The notes below the pieces were generated by a model, which ran no database searches, was not told the origin of the DNA, and was given only the letters and a program-made list of their open reading frames with translations. DNA of 64,000 bases from contig NZ_VIWW01000001.1 in the NCBI RefSeq assembly GCF_007829885.1, positions 1,922,001 to 1,986,000 of the forward strand, read 5' to 3'. The DNA comes from Streptomyces brevispora (GTDB lineage: Bacteria > Actinomycetota > Actinomycetes > Streptomycetales > Streptomycetaceae). The position numbers and the translations under genes are program-made. Of this stretch, positions 17,918-26,500 are shown in pieces. Every line of letters begins with the position of its first letter. Position 1 is the first letter of the stretch.

Positions 17918-17963
17918 GATCACTGCTGTTTGCGGCTGGTGACAGCGTTCTTACCGGCACCCC
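17918..17963 (-). repeat. Right terminal inverted repeat of the Tn3-family transposon
   Basis: Ends ...gttcttaccggcacccc at 17963 and is immediately followed by the duplicated gtgta at 17964-17968. Matches the left end at 43 of 46 positions. Confidence 0.93.
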
Positions 17964-18405
17964 GTGTACGTCCGCGTACGTCCGCGTGCTTCCGCCTGAG
18001 AGCCCCGGATCTCGAACCCCGAACCTCGGATCTCGGGGCTCGGGGCTCGGGGCTCGGGGCTCGGGAGTCGAGCCCCCGGAGTCGAGAACCGGGAACGGCG
18101 GTCCGGTCACTCGTTCGTGGGTACGCGGACGGGGCCCGGCCCGGCGCTCGAACCTCGGGATTCAAGGGTCGGGCTTCGAGAGCCGAGATTCGAGCGGTCT
18201 CTTTAACCCGGCCACAGACAAGGGGGGTTGGGGAAACCCCACCCCCCTCCCCTACCCGTCACGGCCAGCAAGTATGACTAATCGTGATCGACTTGCGGCG
18301 CCCCGTGACGGCTGCTTACGGTGCCCACAATGAATCGACCCCGACGCGGTGTAAGAAGCACCAGGCCGGGGTCTCACCCCAAGATCGAAAGATGAAGGCG
18401 ATCTC
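17964..18405. other. Non-coding stretch with tandem heptamers and a hairpin
   Basis: After the target duplication come imperfect cgtacgtccg repeats (the original insertion target), then five tandem copies of ctcggg(g/a) at 18032-18066 within a longer run of related ctcgg/tcgag words to about 18200. A strong hairpin (aggggggt..gggg with complement) lies at about 18221-18249. The final 150 bp upstream of the gene at 18406 are less GC-rich and probably hold its promoter. No coding potential seen. Confidence 0.6.
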
Positions 18406-19521
18406 GTGGCTATCGAGCACCCTAGTCCCGCCCTCCGCGCCCCCGCATCCCCGCGCCCGCACCCCACGGCCAAGCCCGGATACGGCAAGCGGTCCACCCC
18501 GGATCAACGCCCACCCTCGAACGGCGACTTCGCCCTCCTCCCCGAGCGGGAGCGGTACGTCGCCGGGTACGTCGACCGGCTCGCCGACGGTGCCGCGATG
18601 GACATCAAGTCGCTGGCCAAGAACCTTCCACTGTTCGGGCAGATGGCCGTCGGCAGCGCGCTCAGGGCCCTCGGCGTGGCCGGTCACCTGCGGCACGTAC
18701 GGTGCCGGGTCGGCGAAGACGGCACGTCGCGCTGGGTCACGTACACCTTCTGGTCCCGTTCCGCCCGCGACAACGAGTGGTGGGGCGCGTTCCTCGGCGC
18801 CCACGAGGTGGCGGTGGTAGCGGCCGAGGTGGCCGTGGGGGTGGTACCGGTGCCGGTGCCGGTGCCGGTGCCGGTATCAGTAGCCGTGGAGGTGGCGCCT
18901 GTCGCCGCTGCCACTCCTGGGGCGGCAGCCCCGGGGCCGGACCCGGCGCCCGAGCCCACTCCCGCGCCCGCTCCCGCTCCCGCTCCCGCTCCCGTCGTAC
19001 CGGAGCAGCGGAACCCGGACCCCGCCCCGGCCCCGGACCCGGACCCCGCCCCTCGCGGTCACTCCCCCGCGTACCTCGTCCTGGCCCGACTCGGCCGCAG
19101 CGAACCCCGGTTGGCCCTCTCCGCCGCCGACTGCACCGCGCTCGAAGACCTGGCCGGTGCCTGGTTCGCGCGTGGCGTGAACGCCGAATACCTCACCCAC
19201 GCCCTCACCTCGGGGCTCCCCGAGCAGGTCGGCTCCCCCGTAGGGCTCGTCCGGCGGCGGCTGCGCGACAAGATCCCGCCCCAGGTGCCCGCCGCCCCCA
19301 CTCCGGGCGCACCTGGCGCACCGTCCGCACCGGACGCCACTCGCCGCCTCATGGTGGAGTGCACCGAATGCCGTTCGCCCGGCCGCCCCGAAGCGCTCAC
19401 CGACGGTCTCTGCCGCCCCTGCCGCGCCCCGGCAGCAGCCGCCGCCCCCGCCGAGCCGCCCATCGAGCGCGACATTCAGGCGCACGTCGGCCGTCTGCGC
19501 GAACTGCTCAAGGCGCCCTGA
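18406..19521 (+). CDS. Helix-turn-helix protein with Pro/Ala linker and zinc ribbon
   Basis: 371 aa, GTG start with GAAGG about 8 nt upstream. Residues about 45-115 form a winged-helix-like domain (LLPERERYVAGYVDRLADG...DIKSLAKNLPLFGQMAVGSALRAL...VTYTFWSR) that Streptomyces genomes often label MarR-like. Residues about 145-220 are a low-complexity Val/Pro/Ala/Asp linker encoded by (gtgccg)n and (cccgct)n repeats. The C-terminal third carries a conserved helical part and a CTEC...CRPC zinc knuckle. Likely DNA-binding; target unknown. First gene to the right of the transposon. Confidence 0.75.
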   Translation: MAIEHPSPALRAPASPRPHPTAKPGYGKRSTPDQRPPSNGDFALLPERERYVAGYVDRLADGAAMDIKSLAKNLPLFGQMAVGSALRALGVAGHLRHVRCRVGEDGTSRWVTYTFWSRSARDNEWWGAFLGAHEVAVVAAEVAVGVVPVPVPVPVPVSVAVEVAPVAAATPGAAAPGPDPAPEPTPAPAPAPAPAPVVPEQRNPDPAPAPDPDPAPRGHSPAYLVLARLGRSEPRLALSAADCTALEDLAGAWFARGVNAEYLTHALTSGLPEQVGSPVGLVRRRLRDKIPPQVPAAPTPGAPGAPSAPDATRRLMVECTECRSPGRPEALTDGLCRPCRAPAAAAAPAEPPIERDIQAHVGRLRELLKAP

Positions 19522-19568
19522 CATCCGGAGGCAGCACATGCCGTCCACGTGCCGTCCCTGTACGGGCC

Positions 19569-20192
19569 CTACAGTCTGCGCGCTGCGATCTTCTCCCCGT
19601 GGGATCCACGGACTACGAGGTTCTGGGCCTTGCCGTCGCCGTCGTCCCCGTCCCACCACTCGACGAACTCGGCCGACATCTCTTCGGCATCGAACCTGTC
19701 GGCGGCGCTGGGTCGATAATCCGTCGTCAGCTCGACGTCGAAGTCGGAGTCGGACGTCCCGAGCTCCACAACGGTGATCGCGCTGACGTGTCTCACGAGT
19801 GCCGGGTTGTCCACTCCGAGCCATTCCCGGAATTCGGGAAGGAGACCCTTCTCCTTCGTCCTCACGGTCACCCGGCCGGCGGGCGGGTGCCTGGGGCGCT
19901 CGCTCACACCGTCCAGGCACCCCACCACCCAGGCCCCGCGATCCGTCTCGGCCACCCGCCCCGCGTCGAGCGCCCGGCGCGTACAACCACCCCATACGAC
20001 CTCGGCGATCGACGCCCCCTTTCCGACCGACTTCCTTACCGCGCGGCCCTTTTCGTACCCGTCCGCGTAGGCGTCCCGCGCTGTCTGCCTCTCGTCCCTG
20101 ACCGGTGCCCACTCGGTGCAGGACGACACGGTCGCGGCCCCGAGCACGACGCAGAGCAGGGCGAGACACCACAAGCGATGCGCTGGATTCAC
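19569..20192 (-). CDS. Putative lipoprotein
   Basis: 207 aa from GTG 20192, which gives a compact lipoprotein signal ending in the lipobox VSSC; an ATG at 20213 is an alternative. After the cysteine comes a soluble domain of unrecognised family with a WGGC...GC pair and an acidic, Trp-rich C-terminal part (FVEWWDGDDGDG). Probably anchored to the outer face of the membrane. Same strand as the lipoprotein at 20351 and may share a transcript with it. Confidence 0.72.
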   Translation of the reverse strand: MNPAHRLWCLALLCVVLGAATVSSCTEWAPVRDERQTARDAYADGYEKGRAVRKSVGKGASIAEVVWGGCTRRALDAGRVAETDRGAWVVGCLDGVSERPRHPPAGRVTVRTKEKGLLPEFREWLGVDNPALVRHVSAITVVELGTSDSDFDVELTTDYRPSAADRFDAEEMSAEFVEWWDGDDGDGKAQNLVVRGSHGEKIAARRL

Positions 20193-20350
20193 AGTCCTCA
20201 GTCCTCTCCCCATCCCTGATACAGATGGCCGGAAGAGCGGATCGGTGCCAGAACGCCCAGGTGACGAGGACGACCCGGCCTGTCTGCCGCGCCCGCACGC
20301 ACGTCAATCCCGTCGGTCACCCTGCACGCCGTCGGTCGCCGTCCCCGTCG

Positions 20351-20683
20351 TCAGTCCACCGTCTGACACCCCAACGTCACGCGCTCCTTGTCGACCGCGC
20401 AGGCGTCCACTGCGGGGTCGGAATATTCATCGGCGCCGTCAAAGCGGAAGCGGAAGTGGACCTGGTCACCTTCGAAGGGCACCTGCGGGTGGGGCTCAAG
20501 GCTCCAGTCAACGACCGCGGCGGTGACACCGAGAGGCTGCCCATCCGTGTCCACGACCTGCACCCTGACACCAGCCATACCGCGCTCCGCCGTAGTGTCG
20601 GTGCAGCCCCAGGAAGAGCAGCCGGACAGGGCGAGAATCACCAGAGGCAGCGGGGCAACGGCGAGTACCCGTGCGGGGAACAC
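20351..20683 (-). CDS. Small putative lipoprotein
   Basis: 110 aa, GTG start with GGAGG 8 nt upstream. Signal peptide MFPARVLAVAPLPLVILALSGC with lipobox LSGC, followed by a small beta-rich domain (MAGVRVQVVDTDGQPLGVTAAVV..W) and two further cysteines near the C-terminus (DACAV, LGCQ). No family recognised. It reads toward the lipoprotein at 19569-20192, with about 160 bp between them. Confidence 0.7.
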   Translation of the reverse strand: MFPARVLAVAPLPLVILALSGCSSWGCTDTTAERGMAGVRVQVVDTDGQPLGVTAAVVDWSLEPHPQVPFEGDQVHFRFRFDGADEYSDPAVDACAVDKERVTLGCQTVD

Positions 20684-20790
20684 TGAGATGACCTCCGGTC
20701 GGGGTGGGGCGGGTCAGCGTATCCCGGGGCCTGGGAGCTGCGGGTGATGGCGGCGAGTGCCTGCGGCGGCGAAGCCGAAGCGCAGAGGAG

Positions 20791-20848
20791 CCCCGTGAAG
20801 TGGGCGGGTGCTTAAAGCACCCCGTGAAGTGGGCGGGTGCTCAAAGCA
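20791..20848 (+). repeat. Tandem duplication of a 29-bp unit
   Basis: Two copies (20791-20819 and 20820-20848) differ at one base and begin ccccgtgaagtgggcgggtg. A partial third copy (tgggcgggcg) follows. It lies in a decayed region beside the acetamidase remnant. Confidence 0.85.
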
Positions 20849-20909
20849 ACTGCATTGGGCGGGCGCCCCCCTCGACCATCACCCGCACCACCCGCACGTC
20901 TCCCCGGGA

Positions 20910-21290
20910 CTACGCCCGCGGCGGCCCGTTCAGCAGCGAGCGCTCCACATGGGCCGAGACCACCCAGTTCGGCGCGTCCGCGATCTCGGAGATCTTCAGG
21001 TCCGCCGCCACGCTCGCCAGCAGGTACGCGTCCTGCGGAAGGAGCCCCGTACGGGCCGCGATCTCGTCGATCAGGGCGCGGACGGCGTCCTTCGCCGCCT
21101 CCATCAGGTCCGGTCCGATGCCCGTCGTGGCGAGGGCCGCGCCGGTCCGGGCGCTGACCGGGTCCGTCTCGATGACCGGGGTGCGGGGCGCCGCTCCCTT
21201 GCGGACGTCCACCCGCGGCCGCACCGTCGCCCGCGTCTCGATACCCGTACCGCAGACCTCGCCGTCGCCCCACCTGGGGCTGCGCCCGCA
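20910..21290 (-). pseudogene. Acetamidase/formamidase, C-terminal remnant
   Basis: The readable block runs GDGEVCGTGIET...VRPRVDVRKGAAPRTPVIET...LPQDAYLLASVAADLKISEIADAPNWVVSAHV and ends in TAG at 20910-20912. These are the last third of FmdA/AmdA-type amidases (normally about 300-400 aa). The N-terminal part, including most metal ligands, is absent; the preceding codons are unrelated. A non-functional leftover. Confidence 0.75.
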
Positions 21291-21374
21291 CCGGTAGGGC
21301 TTGCGCGGCGCATGCGCCCCGGGCGGGTCGGGGCGCAACGCACGCCCGACCCCGCCCGGCCCCGGTCAGGTGAT

Positions 21375-21535
21375 GCTGCGGATGCGGCGAAACGGCCAGG
21401 GACACCGGCACCGCGGCCAGGGCGAGGAAGATGCCGGTCTCGATCGACTGGAAGAGCCAGAAGCGGTCGGCGGGCCGGTACTCGATCCAGTGCCTCGTTG
21501 GCAGAGAAGCTGGGCAAGTGACCTTGCGGCCGGGC
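21375..21535 (-). pseudogene. Short remnant of a membrane protein C-terminus
   Basis: About 50 codons read HWIEYRPADRFWLFQSIETGIFLALAAVPVSLAV. This resembles the conserved last transmembrane segment of Streptomyces integral membrane transport proteins. There is no start, ribosome binding site or upstream domain, and it sits beside the amidase remnant. Both suggest deletion of a larger region. Confidence 0.4.
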
Positions 21536-21554
21536 CCGGTTCGGGACACCGGGG

Positions 21555-22064
21555 TCAGCGGTAGTCCTCCGGGTGGTCCTGCATCCAGGTGTTGACGCGG
21601 TCGCGTGTGTCGAGCAGTTCCGTCCGGTGCTTGTCCAGGCCCGTGGTGCCGGTGTCACCGTCCACGGCGGCGCGCATCGTGCCCATCCATGCCAGCGGCT
21701 CCTTGTAGTGGGCCGGGCCCTGCGGGGCCGCCCTCATGGCCTTGTCCATGCGGGCGAGTTCTTCGTTGACCCTGCCCAGGAGGTAGGCGCAGTTGCCCGG
21801 CGTGCAGTCCTCTTCCAGGGTCGCCTGGAGACCGGCGAAGGCGTCGCGCACCTTCTCGGACCCGATCGCCGTCGCATCCTTCTCCGGCACCTCGTCGGCC
21901 GCCGTCGACGCGTTCGCCGACGCCGCGGCCTTCGGTGCGCCGTCTGCGGGCCCCTGCGACGTGGTGTCACCCGAACAGCCCGTCAGGACCGCCACCAGCA
22001 CGGACACCGCGGCCAGGGCGGCGACGTGCTCGCGGACACGGACAGAGCGAATGCGGACGGACAT
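21555..22064 (-). CDS. Putative lipoprotein
   Basis: 169 aa from ATG 22064 (GAGGGGG about 5 nt upstream). N-terminus RIRSVRVREHVAALAAVSVLVAVLTGC is a lipoprotein signal with lipobox LTGC. A Ser/Ala-rich linker follows, then an all-helical domain with one CTPGNC pair and the ending DRVNTWMQDHPEDYR. Family not recognised. Function unknown; outer membrane-leaflet location inferred. Confidence 0.75.
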   Translation of the reverse strand: MSVRIRSVRVREHVAALAAVSVLVAVLTGCSGDTTSQGPADGAPKAAASANASTAADEVPEKDATAIGSEKVRDAFAGLQATLEEDCTPGNCAYLLGRVNEELARMDKAMRAAPQGPAHYKEPLAWMGTMRAAVDGDTGTTGLDKHRTELLDTRDRVNTWMQDHPEDYR

Positions 22065-22150
22065 GGGACCCCCTCGTCGGATGGCCCAGACCATATCCCG
22101 CCGCCACCGCCGCCGCCCCACCAGATGATCAAGCCGTGATCAGCCGTTGA

Positions 22151-22729
22151 TCAGCCGTTGATCAGCTTCTGCAGCGCGGGCGCGTAAAGGTCGGCGATGC
22201 GTTCCGGGGTGACCCGGGCACCGGCACCCTCGCGGTGGAGGCTGAGGGTCGCGCCCAGCCCGAGGAGGTGTCCGGCCAGGAGTTCGGCGCGCAGCGCACG
22301 GTCCCGGCCGGGGAGCCGGGCGGCCAGGGCGTCGGTGACCTGTTCGTGGAACCGGTCGCGCAGCAGCGAGCGTTCGTCCTGGTTGCCGAGGGAGAACACC
22401 ACCCGCAGGAGCGGGTCCGACTTGAGCTCGCGGCGGCGGGTCACCAGCGTGACGACCATGTGGCGGCCCAGCAGGTCGAGCGGTGCGTCGAACAGTTCCG
22501 CGGCGTCCGGGCCGAAGTCGGCCACGGTGTTGAAGAGCTTCTCCTTGCGGCCGAAGTGCTTGACCACGAGGGCCGGGCTCACCCCGGCATCCGCGGCGAT
22601 CCGGCGGATCGTCACCTCGGCGTACGGGCGCTGGGTGAACGCCCGCCGCGCCGCGCGCAGGATCGCGCCCCGGCCGGTACCCGCGTCCGCGGACCCGGTG
22701 GCCGGTGCGATGGCCTGGCCGCCGGTCAT
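22151..22729 (-). CDS. TetR-family repressor of the adjacent exporter
   Basis: 192 aa. ATG 22729 has CAGGAGG 5 nt upstream and overlaps the MFS stop (ATGA). TetR helix-turn-helix at residues about 20-65: ILRAARRAFTQRPYAEVTIRRIAADAGVSPALVVKHFGRKEKLF. The C-terminal part follows the usual TetR helical pattern (LLRVVFSLGNQDERSLLRDRF...LLAGHLLGL). Co-translation with the exporter means it senses exporter level or its substrate. The palindrome 24267-24313 upstream of the MFS gene is the likely operator. Confidence 0.88.
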   Translation of the reverse strand: MTGGQAIAPATGSADAGTGRGAILRAARRAFTQRPYAEVTIRRIAADAGVSPALVVKHFGRKEKLFNTVADFGPDAAELFDAPLDLLGRHMVVTLVTRRRELKSDPLLRVVFSLGNQDERSLLRDRFHEQVTDALAARLPGRDRALRAELLAGHLLGLGATLSLHREGAGARVTPERIADLYAPALQKLING

Positions 22730-24237
22730 GCGCCCTCCTGGATCCGTGCTGTCCGTACACCGCCCTTGCGGATGCCCGGTGCCTCGCGGCTCTCCTTGAC
22801 CGTACCCGCCCCGGCCTGCTCGCGGCCCGGCAGGAACAGCGCGACGGCCAGCGCCGCGAGCGCCGCACCCCCCGCGATCACGAAGACCAACTGGTACGCG
22901 TGGAGGGTCGGGGCCGTCCGGCCACCGGCCTGGAACGTGATGTTGGCCAGGACCGCGGCCACCGTCGCGCTGCAGAAGGCCTGCCCGATCGACCGCATGA
23001 GGGTGTTCAGACCGTTGGCCGCCCCGGTCTCGCTGACCGGGACCCCGCGCATCACCAGCGCCGGAAGGGCCGAGTAGGCGATCGCCGTGCCCGAGGCGAC
23101 GACCGTGGCACCGGCGATGATCATCCAGAGGCTGTGGCTGGTGAAGTACCGCACCCCGTAGCCGACGGCGATGATGCCGGCGGCCAGCGCCAGGCTGACC
23201 TTCGGGCCGCGCTTCGCGGAGATCCGCGCCGAGACGGGCGAGAGCGCCACCATCGACACCCCGCCCGGCAGCAGGCACAGTCCGCTGACGACGAGCGAGG
23301 CCCCGAGCCCGTAGCCCGTGGCCTTCGGCTCCTGGACCATCTGGGCGGTGACCAGCGAGTTCGCGTAGAACGCGAAGCCGATCAGCAGGGCGGCGATGTT
23401 GGTGAGCAGTACGGCCGGGCGCGCCGAGACCCGCAGGTCGACCATGGGCGACGCGACGCGGAGCTCGTACACGCCCCAGAACAGCGCCACCACGACGGCG
23501 GTCACGAGCAGGCCGACCGTCCGGACCGATCCCCAGCCCCACTCGGCGCCCTGGGTGACCGCGAGCAGCAGGCAGACCAGTGCGGCGGACAGGCCCAGCG
23601 CGCCGACGGCGTCGAAGCGGCCGCGGCTGCGCAGCGGGGACTCCGGCACACAGCGCAGGACCAGCGCGATGTCGATGAGGCCGATCACGCCGGAGACCCA
23701 GAACATGGTGTGCCACTCGAAGTTCTCGATGACCAGAGCGGCGACCGGCAGGCCGATGGCCGCGCCGATCCCGAGCGTGGAGCTCATCAGCGCGACGGCG
23801 GACAGGACGCGCTCGGGCGGGAGCTCGTCGCGCAGGATGCTGATGCCCAGCGGTACGACGGCGATCGCCGCGCCCTGCAGGGCGCGGCCGGTGATCAGTA
23901 CCCCGATGTGCGAGCTGACCGCACAGAGCACCGAGCCCACCACCAGCACCGCGAGCGAGGCGACGAGCACCCGCCGCTTGCCGTACATGTCGCCGACCCG
24001 GCCCAGGACCGGGGTGAAGACCGCGCCGGTGAGGAGCGTGACGGTGACCAGCCAGCTCGCGGCTGCGGGGGTGGCGCCGGTCAGCTCGGGGATGTGCGGC
24101 AGCAGCGGGACGACGATCGTCTGCATGACCGCGACCACGACACCGCAGAACGCCAGCACGCCGACGGCGAAGCGGGGGTGTGGGGCCTGGACGACGGGGG
24201 TCGTGGGATCGGCTGGGACCGGTATCTCCGCGGGCAT
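22726..24237 (-). CDS. MFS exporter, DHA2 (14-helix) type
   Basis: 503 aa from ATG 24237 (GGAGAG 2 nt upstream, better than the frame-open GTG at 24264). About 14 hydrophobic segments; motif A in GRVGDMYGKRRVLV, motif C-like GIGAAIGLPVAA, as in EmrB/QacA-type drug:proton antiporters. N-terminus is a short cytoplasmic tail. First gene of a two-gene operon with its TetR regulator. Substrate unknown. Confidence 0.88.
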   Translation of the reverse strand: MPAEIPVPADPTTPVVQAPHPRFAVGVLAFCGVVVAVMQTIVVPLLPHIPELTGATPAAASWLVTVTLLTGAVFTPVLGRVGDMYGKRRVLVASLAVLVVGSVLCAVSSHIGVLITGRALQGAAIAVVPLGISILRDELPPERVLSAVALMSSTLGIGAAIGLPVAALVIENFEWHTMFWVSGVIGLIDIALVLRCVPESPLRSRGRFDAVGALGLSAALVCLLLAVTQGAEWGWGSVRTVGLLVTAVVVALFWGVYELRVASPMVDLRVSARPAVLLTNIAALLIGFAFYANSLVTAQMVQEPKATGYGLGASLVVSGLCLLPGGVSMVALSPVSARISAKRGPKVSLALAAGIIAVGYGVRYFTSHSLWMIIAGATVVASGTAIAYSALPALVMRGVPVSETGAANGLNTLMRSIGQAFCSATVAAVLANITFQAGGRTAPTLHAYQLVFVIAGGAALAALAVALFLPGREQAGAGTVKESREAPGIRKGGVRTARIQEGA

Positions 24238-24266
24238 GGCTCTCCGTACGGTGCTCGGCGTCAAGA

Positions 24267-24313
24267 GGGGGTGTACGCGTGTTCACCCACAGGGTAAACG
24301 CACGTACACCCCC
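24267..24313. promoter_or_regulatory. Candidate TetR operator upstream of the MFS exporter
   Basis: Arms gggggtgtacg (24267-24277) and cgtacaccccc (24303-24313) are perfect complements; between them gcgtg and caggg/cacgc words continue partial symmetry. It begins 30 bp upstream of the MFS ATG, overlapping the expected promoter. Confidence 0.7.
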
Positions 24314-24401
24314 TCGGCGACGGATTGTCCGAAGACCGCGTTAGCCTCGGATCCGAGAAGTGGTAACGGATGACGGACGAGAACAGGTGGAGGTGGCTGC
24401 G

Positions 24402-24704
24402 ATGGCGAGGATTCCGGCAGCGGCAGTGGCGGCGGGCGGACTGGTCGGCGGCTACGCCGTCGCACGGTGGACCAGGAAGCGTCCGCTGGGCGGGGTGGCC
24501 CTCGCCGCCGCGGGCACCGCCGCGGCGTACGAGTGGAACCGGCAGGCCGGGCCGCGCGCCGCCGTCGGGCTGACCACCGCCTATGTCGCCGCCTTCGCGG
24601 GATCGCACCCGCTCGCCAAGAGGATCGGCGCCTGGCCTTCGGTCTTCACCGTGGCGGGCACGATGGCCGCCGCGTCCTGGGCCGTCACCCGCCGCGCGGC
24701 CTGA
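24402..24704 (+). CDS. Small membrane protein of unknown function
   Basis: 100 aa from ATG 24402, with GGAGG 8 nt upstream. Three to four short Ala/Gly-rich hydrophobic segments separated by basic residues (ARWTRKRPLGG, EWNRQAGPRAA, HPLAKRIGAWPSVF). The pattern is typical of small actinobacterial inner-membrane proteins without assigned function. Divergent from the MFS-TetR operon; it may lie just outside its regulation. Confidence 0.7.
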   Translation: MARIPAAAVAAGGLVGGYAVARWTRKRPLGGVALAAAGTAAAYEWNRQAGPRAAVGLTTAYVAAFAGSHPLAKRIGAWPSVFTVAGTMAAASWAVTRRAA

Positions 24705-24886
24705 ACGCGAAGCCCTCCTTCAAGACCACGCCGCCCGCTGGGCCCGCCGGAGCAGGGCGAGCCGGGGCTCGCCCAGGCCGTCGCGGTGCAGCGGCGGCGC
24801 GTCCTTGCCGTGCCGGGCCGGCCGGAAGGCGCCGCTCAGCAGCTCCGCGACCTTCGCCAGGCCCAGGGGCTGCGGAATTCACCGAT

Positions 24887-26365
24887 TCACGCGCCCAGGG
24901 CCCACGACACCGTATAGATCAACAGCCCCGCCAGCGCACCCACCACGGTGCCGTTGATGCGAATGAACTGCAGGTCGCGGCCGATGTGCGCCTCGATCTT
25001 CTTCGATGTCTGGTCCGCGTCCCAGCCGGCCACCGTTTCGCTGATCAACGACGTGATCTCCGCCCGGTACGTCGTCACGACGTACACCGCCGCGTCCTCC
25101 AGCCAGCCCTCCAGTTTCGCCTGGAGACGGCCGTCCGTCGCCAGGCGGGCGCCCAGGGACATCAGGGAGGCACGGGCGCGCAGGCGCAGTTCGCTCTGCT
25201 CGTCCTCGGCCGCCGCGATGACCATCGTGCGGACCGACGACCAGGCCGACGCGATGACGTCCTGCACCTCGCCGCGCCCCAGGACCTCCGACTTCAGCCG
25301 TTCCACCCGGGCGCGGGTCTCCGAGTCCGTCTGGAGGTCGGCCGCGAAGTCCGTCAGGAACGTGTCGATCGAGCCGCGCGCGGGGTGCCCCGGCATGTCG
25401 CGCATCTCCGTGATGAAGCGCAGCAACTCCTTGTAGACCCGCTCCCCCACCCGCTTGTCGACGAACCGCGGGGTCCAGCCCGGCGCACCCCCCTGCACCG
25501 CGTCCATCACCGAATCGCCGTGCAGCACCAGCCAGTCGTGCGCCCGGACACAGACCAGGTCCACCACCTTGCGGTGACCGCCGTCGGCGACGACCCTCTC
25601 CAGCATCTTGCCGAGGCCCGGACCGATCTCCGCGGCGTTCGCCCGCCGGGTGATCGCCTCACCCACCACGGCCTGCACATCCGAATCCCGCAGCACCGTC
25701 AACGCACCGCGCAGCGCGGTCGCCAGCTCGGCCGTGACCCGGTCCGCGTGATCCGGCTCGGCGAGCCACGCACCGAGCCGGCCACCGATGCCGAGGGAGT
25801 GGATCCGGTCCCTCACGACACCGCCCGACAAAAAGTTCTCACCCACGAAGGAACCGAGTGAGGCCCCGAGCTGGTCCTTCTTGGTGGGAATGATGGCGGT
25901 GTGCGGAATCGGCAGGCCGAGCGGACGCTTGAAGAGCGCCGTGACGGCGAACCAGTCGGCCAGCGCACCCACCATGCCCGCCTCGGCGGCCGCGGCGACG
26001 AAGCCCGGCCAGCCGCCCACCCCCTCGCTCTTCGCCCAGGTGGCGAGGACGTACACGAGCGCGACCAGCAGAAGGAGGCCGGTGGCCGTGGTCTTCATAC
26101 GACGCACGCCGCGACGCTTCTCCTCGTCGGCGGCGGTGTACGCGAACGACGCCAGGGAGGCGGCACGACGGGTGCCCGAGCCCTCGCCCGCACCCACCCG
26201 CTCGCCCCTGCCCGCACCCGCGCCTGCGCTCACGTCCGCGCCCTCGCCTTCGTCCGCGCCCGCGCCGTCGCCTGAACCCACGTCGTCACCCTCGCCCGAG
26301 CTCGCGTCCGTACCGGCACCCCGCTCGCCGGGTCCGGTGCCTTCGATCCGTTCCATCCGCTCCAC
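24887..26365 (-). CDS. DUF445 family membrane protein
   Basis: 492 aa as drawn. The first about 95 residues are a Gly/Glu/Asp-rich tail (GEGDDVGSGDGAGADEGEGA) that may be partly untranslated; an alternative start is near the RRGVRRMKTTATG segment. Then one membrane helix (LLLLVALVYVLATW), the DUF445 signature AEAGMVGALADWFAVTALFKRPLGLPIPHTAIIPTKKDQ split over the next 40 residues, a long soluble helical region, and a C-terminal membrane helix (GTVVGALAGLLIYTVSWAL). YjiN-like; role unknown, probably envelope-associated. Convergent with the small membrane protein. Confidence 0.8.
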   Translation of the reverse strand: MERMERIEGTGPGERGAGTDASSGEGDDVGSGDGAGADEGEGADVSAGAGAGRGERVGAGEGSGTRRAASLASFAYTAADEEKRRGVRRMKTTATGLLLLVALVYVLATWAKSEGVGGWPGFVAAAAEAGMVGALADWFAVTALFKRPLGLPIPHTAIIPTKKDQLGASLGSFVGENFLSGGVVRDRIHSLGIGGRLGAWLAEPDHADRVTAELATALRGALTVLRDSDVQAVVGEAITRRANAAEIGPGLGKMLERVVADGGHRKVVDLVCVRAHDWLVLHGDSVMDAVQGGAPGWTPRFVDKRVGERVYKELLRFITEMRDMPGHPARGSIDTFLTDFAADLQTDSETRARVERLKSEVLGRGEVQDVIASAWSSVRTMVIAAAEDEQSELRLRARASLMSLGARLATDGRLQAKLEGWLEDAAVYVVTTYRAEITSLISETVAGWDADQTSKKIEAHIGRDLQFIRINGTVVGALAGLLIYTVSWALGA

Positions 26366-26500
26366 CCGTCCGCGTACGCGTCGCCCCCCGACGCCCCGTA
26401 CGCATTGTCCTTGCCTGACCTACTCCCGGGCCGCACGTTGAGTTCCCCGCGCCCTGCCGCATCATGGAACAGGCCCACGAACAGAGGAGACACACCGCCC

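Larger units (their letters stand above)
5111..17963. mobile_element. Complete 12.9-kb Tn3-family transposon with target-site duplication
   Basis: The ends are inverted repeats (5111-5156 and 17918-17963) starting GGGG as in Tn3-family elements; 43 of 46 positions match. The 5 bp outside each end are identical (gtgta at 5106-5110 and 17964-17968), the duplication size made by Tn3-family transposition. Just inside the left end lies a serine resolvase, and just inside the right end a tnpA reading inward. Cargo between them: ArsR/MFS pair, a hypothetical protein, a recombinase-XRE-recombinase operon, a second broken tnpA, and SDR/MFS with an ArsR-like regulator. Because tnpA lacks its catalytic core, the element now needs a transposase in trans. 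Confidence 0.93.

Noticed and set aside
5111..17963. Integrative conjugative element or biosynthetic gene cluster
   Set aside because: No conjugation or relaxase genes, no synthase genes; ends and duplication are those of a Tn3-family transposon.
22705..24297. 530-aa plus-strand ORF over the MFS-TetR operon
   Set aside because: Arg/Gly/Asp-rich antisense shadow; the minus-strand genes have motifs and starts.
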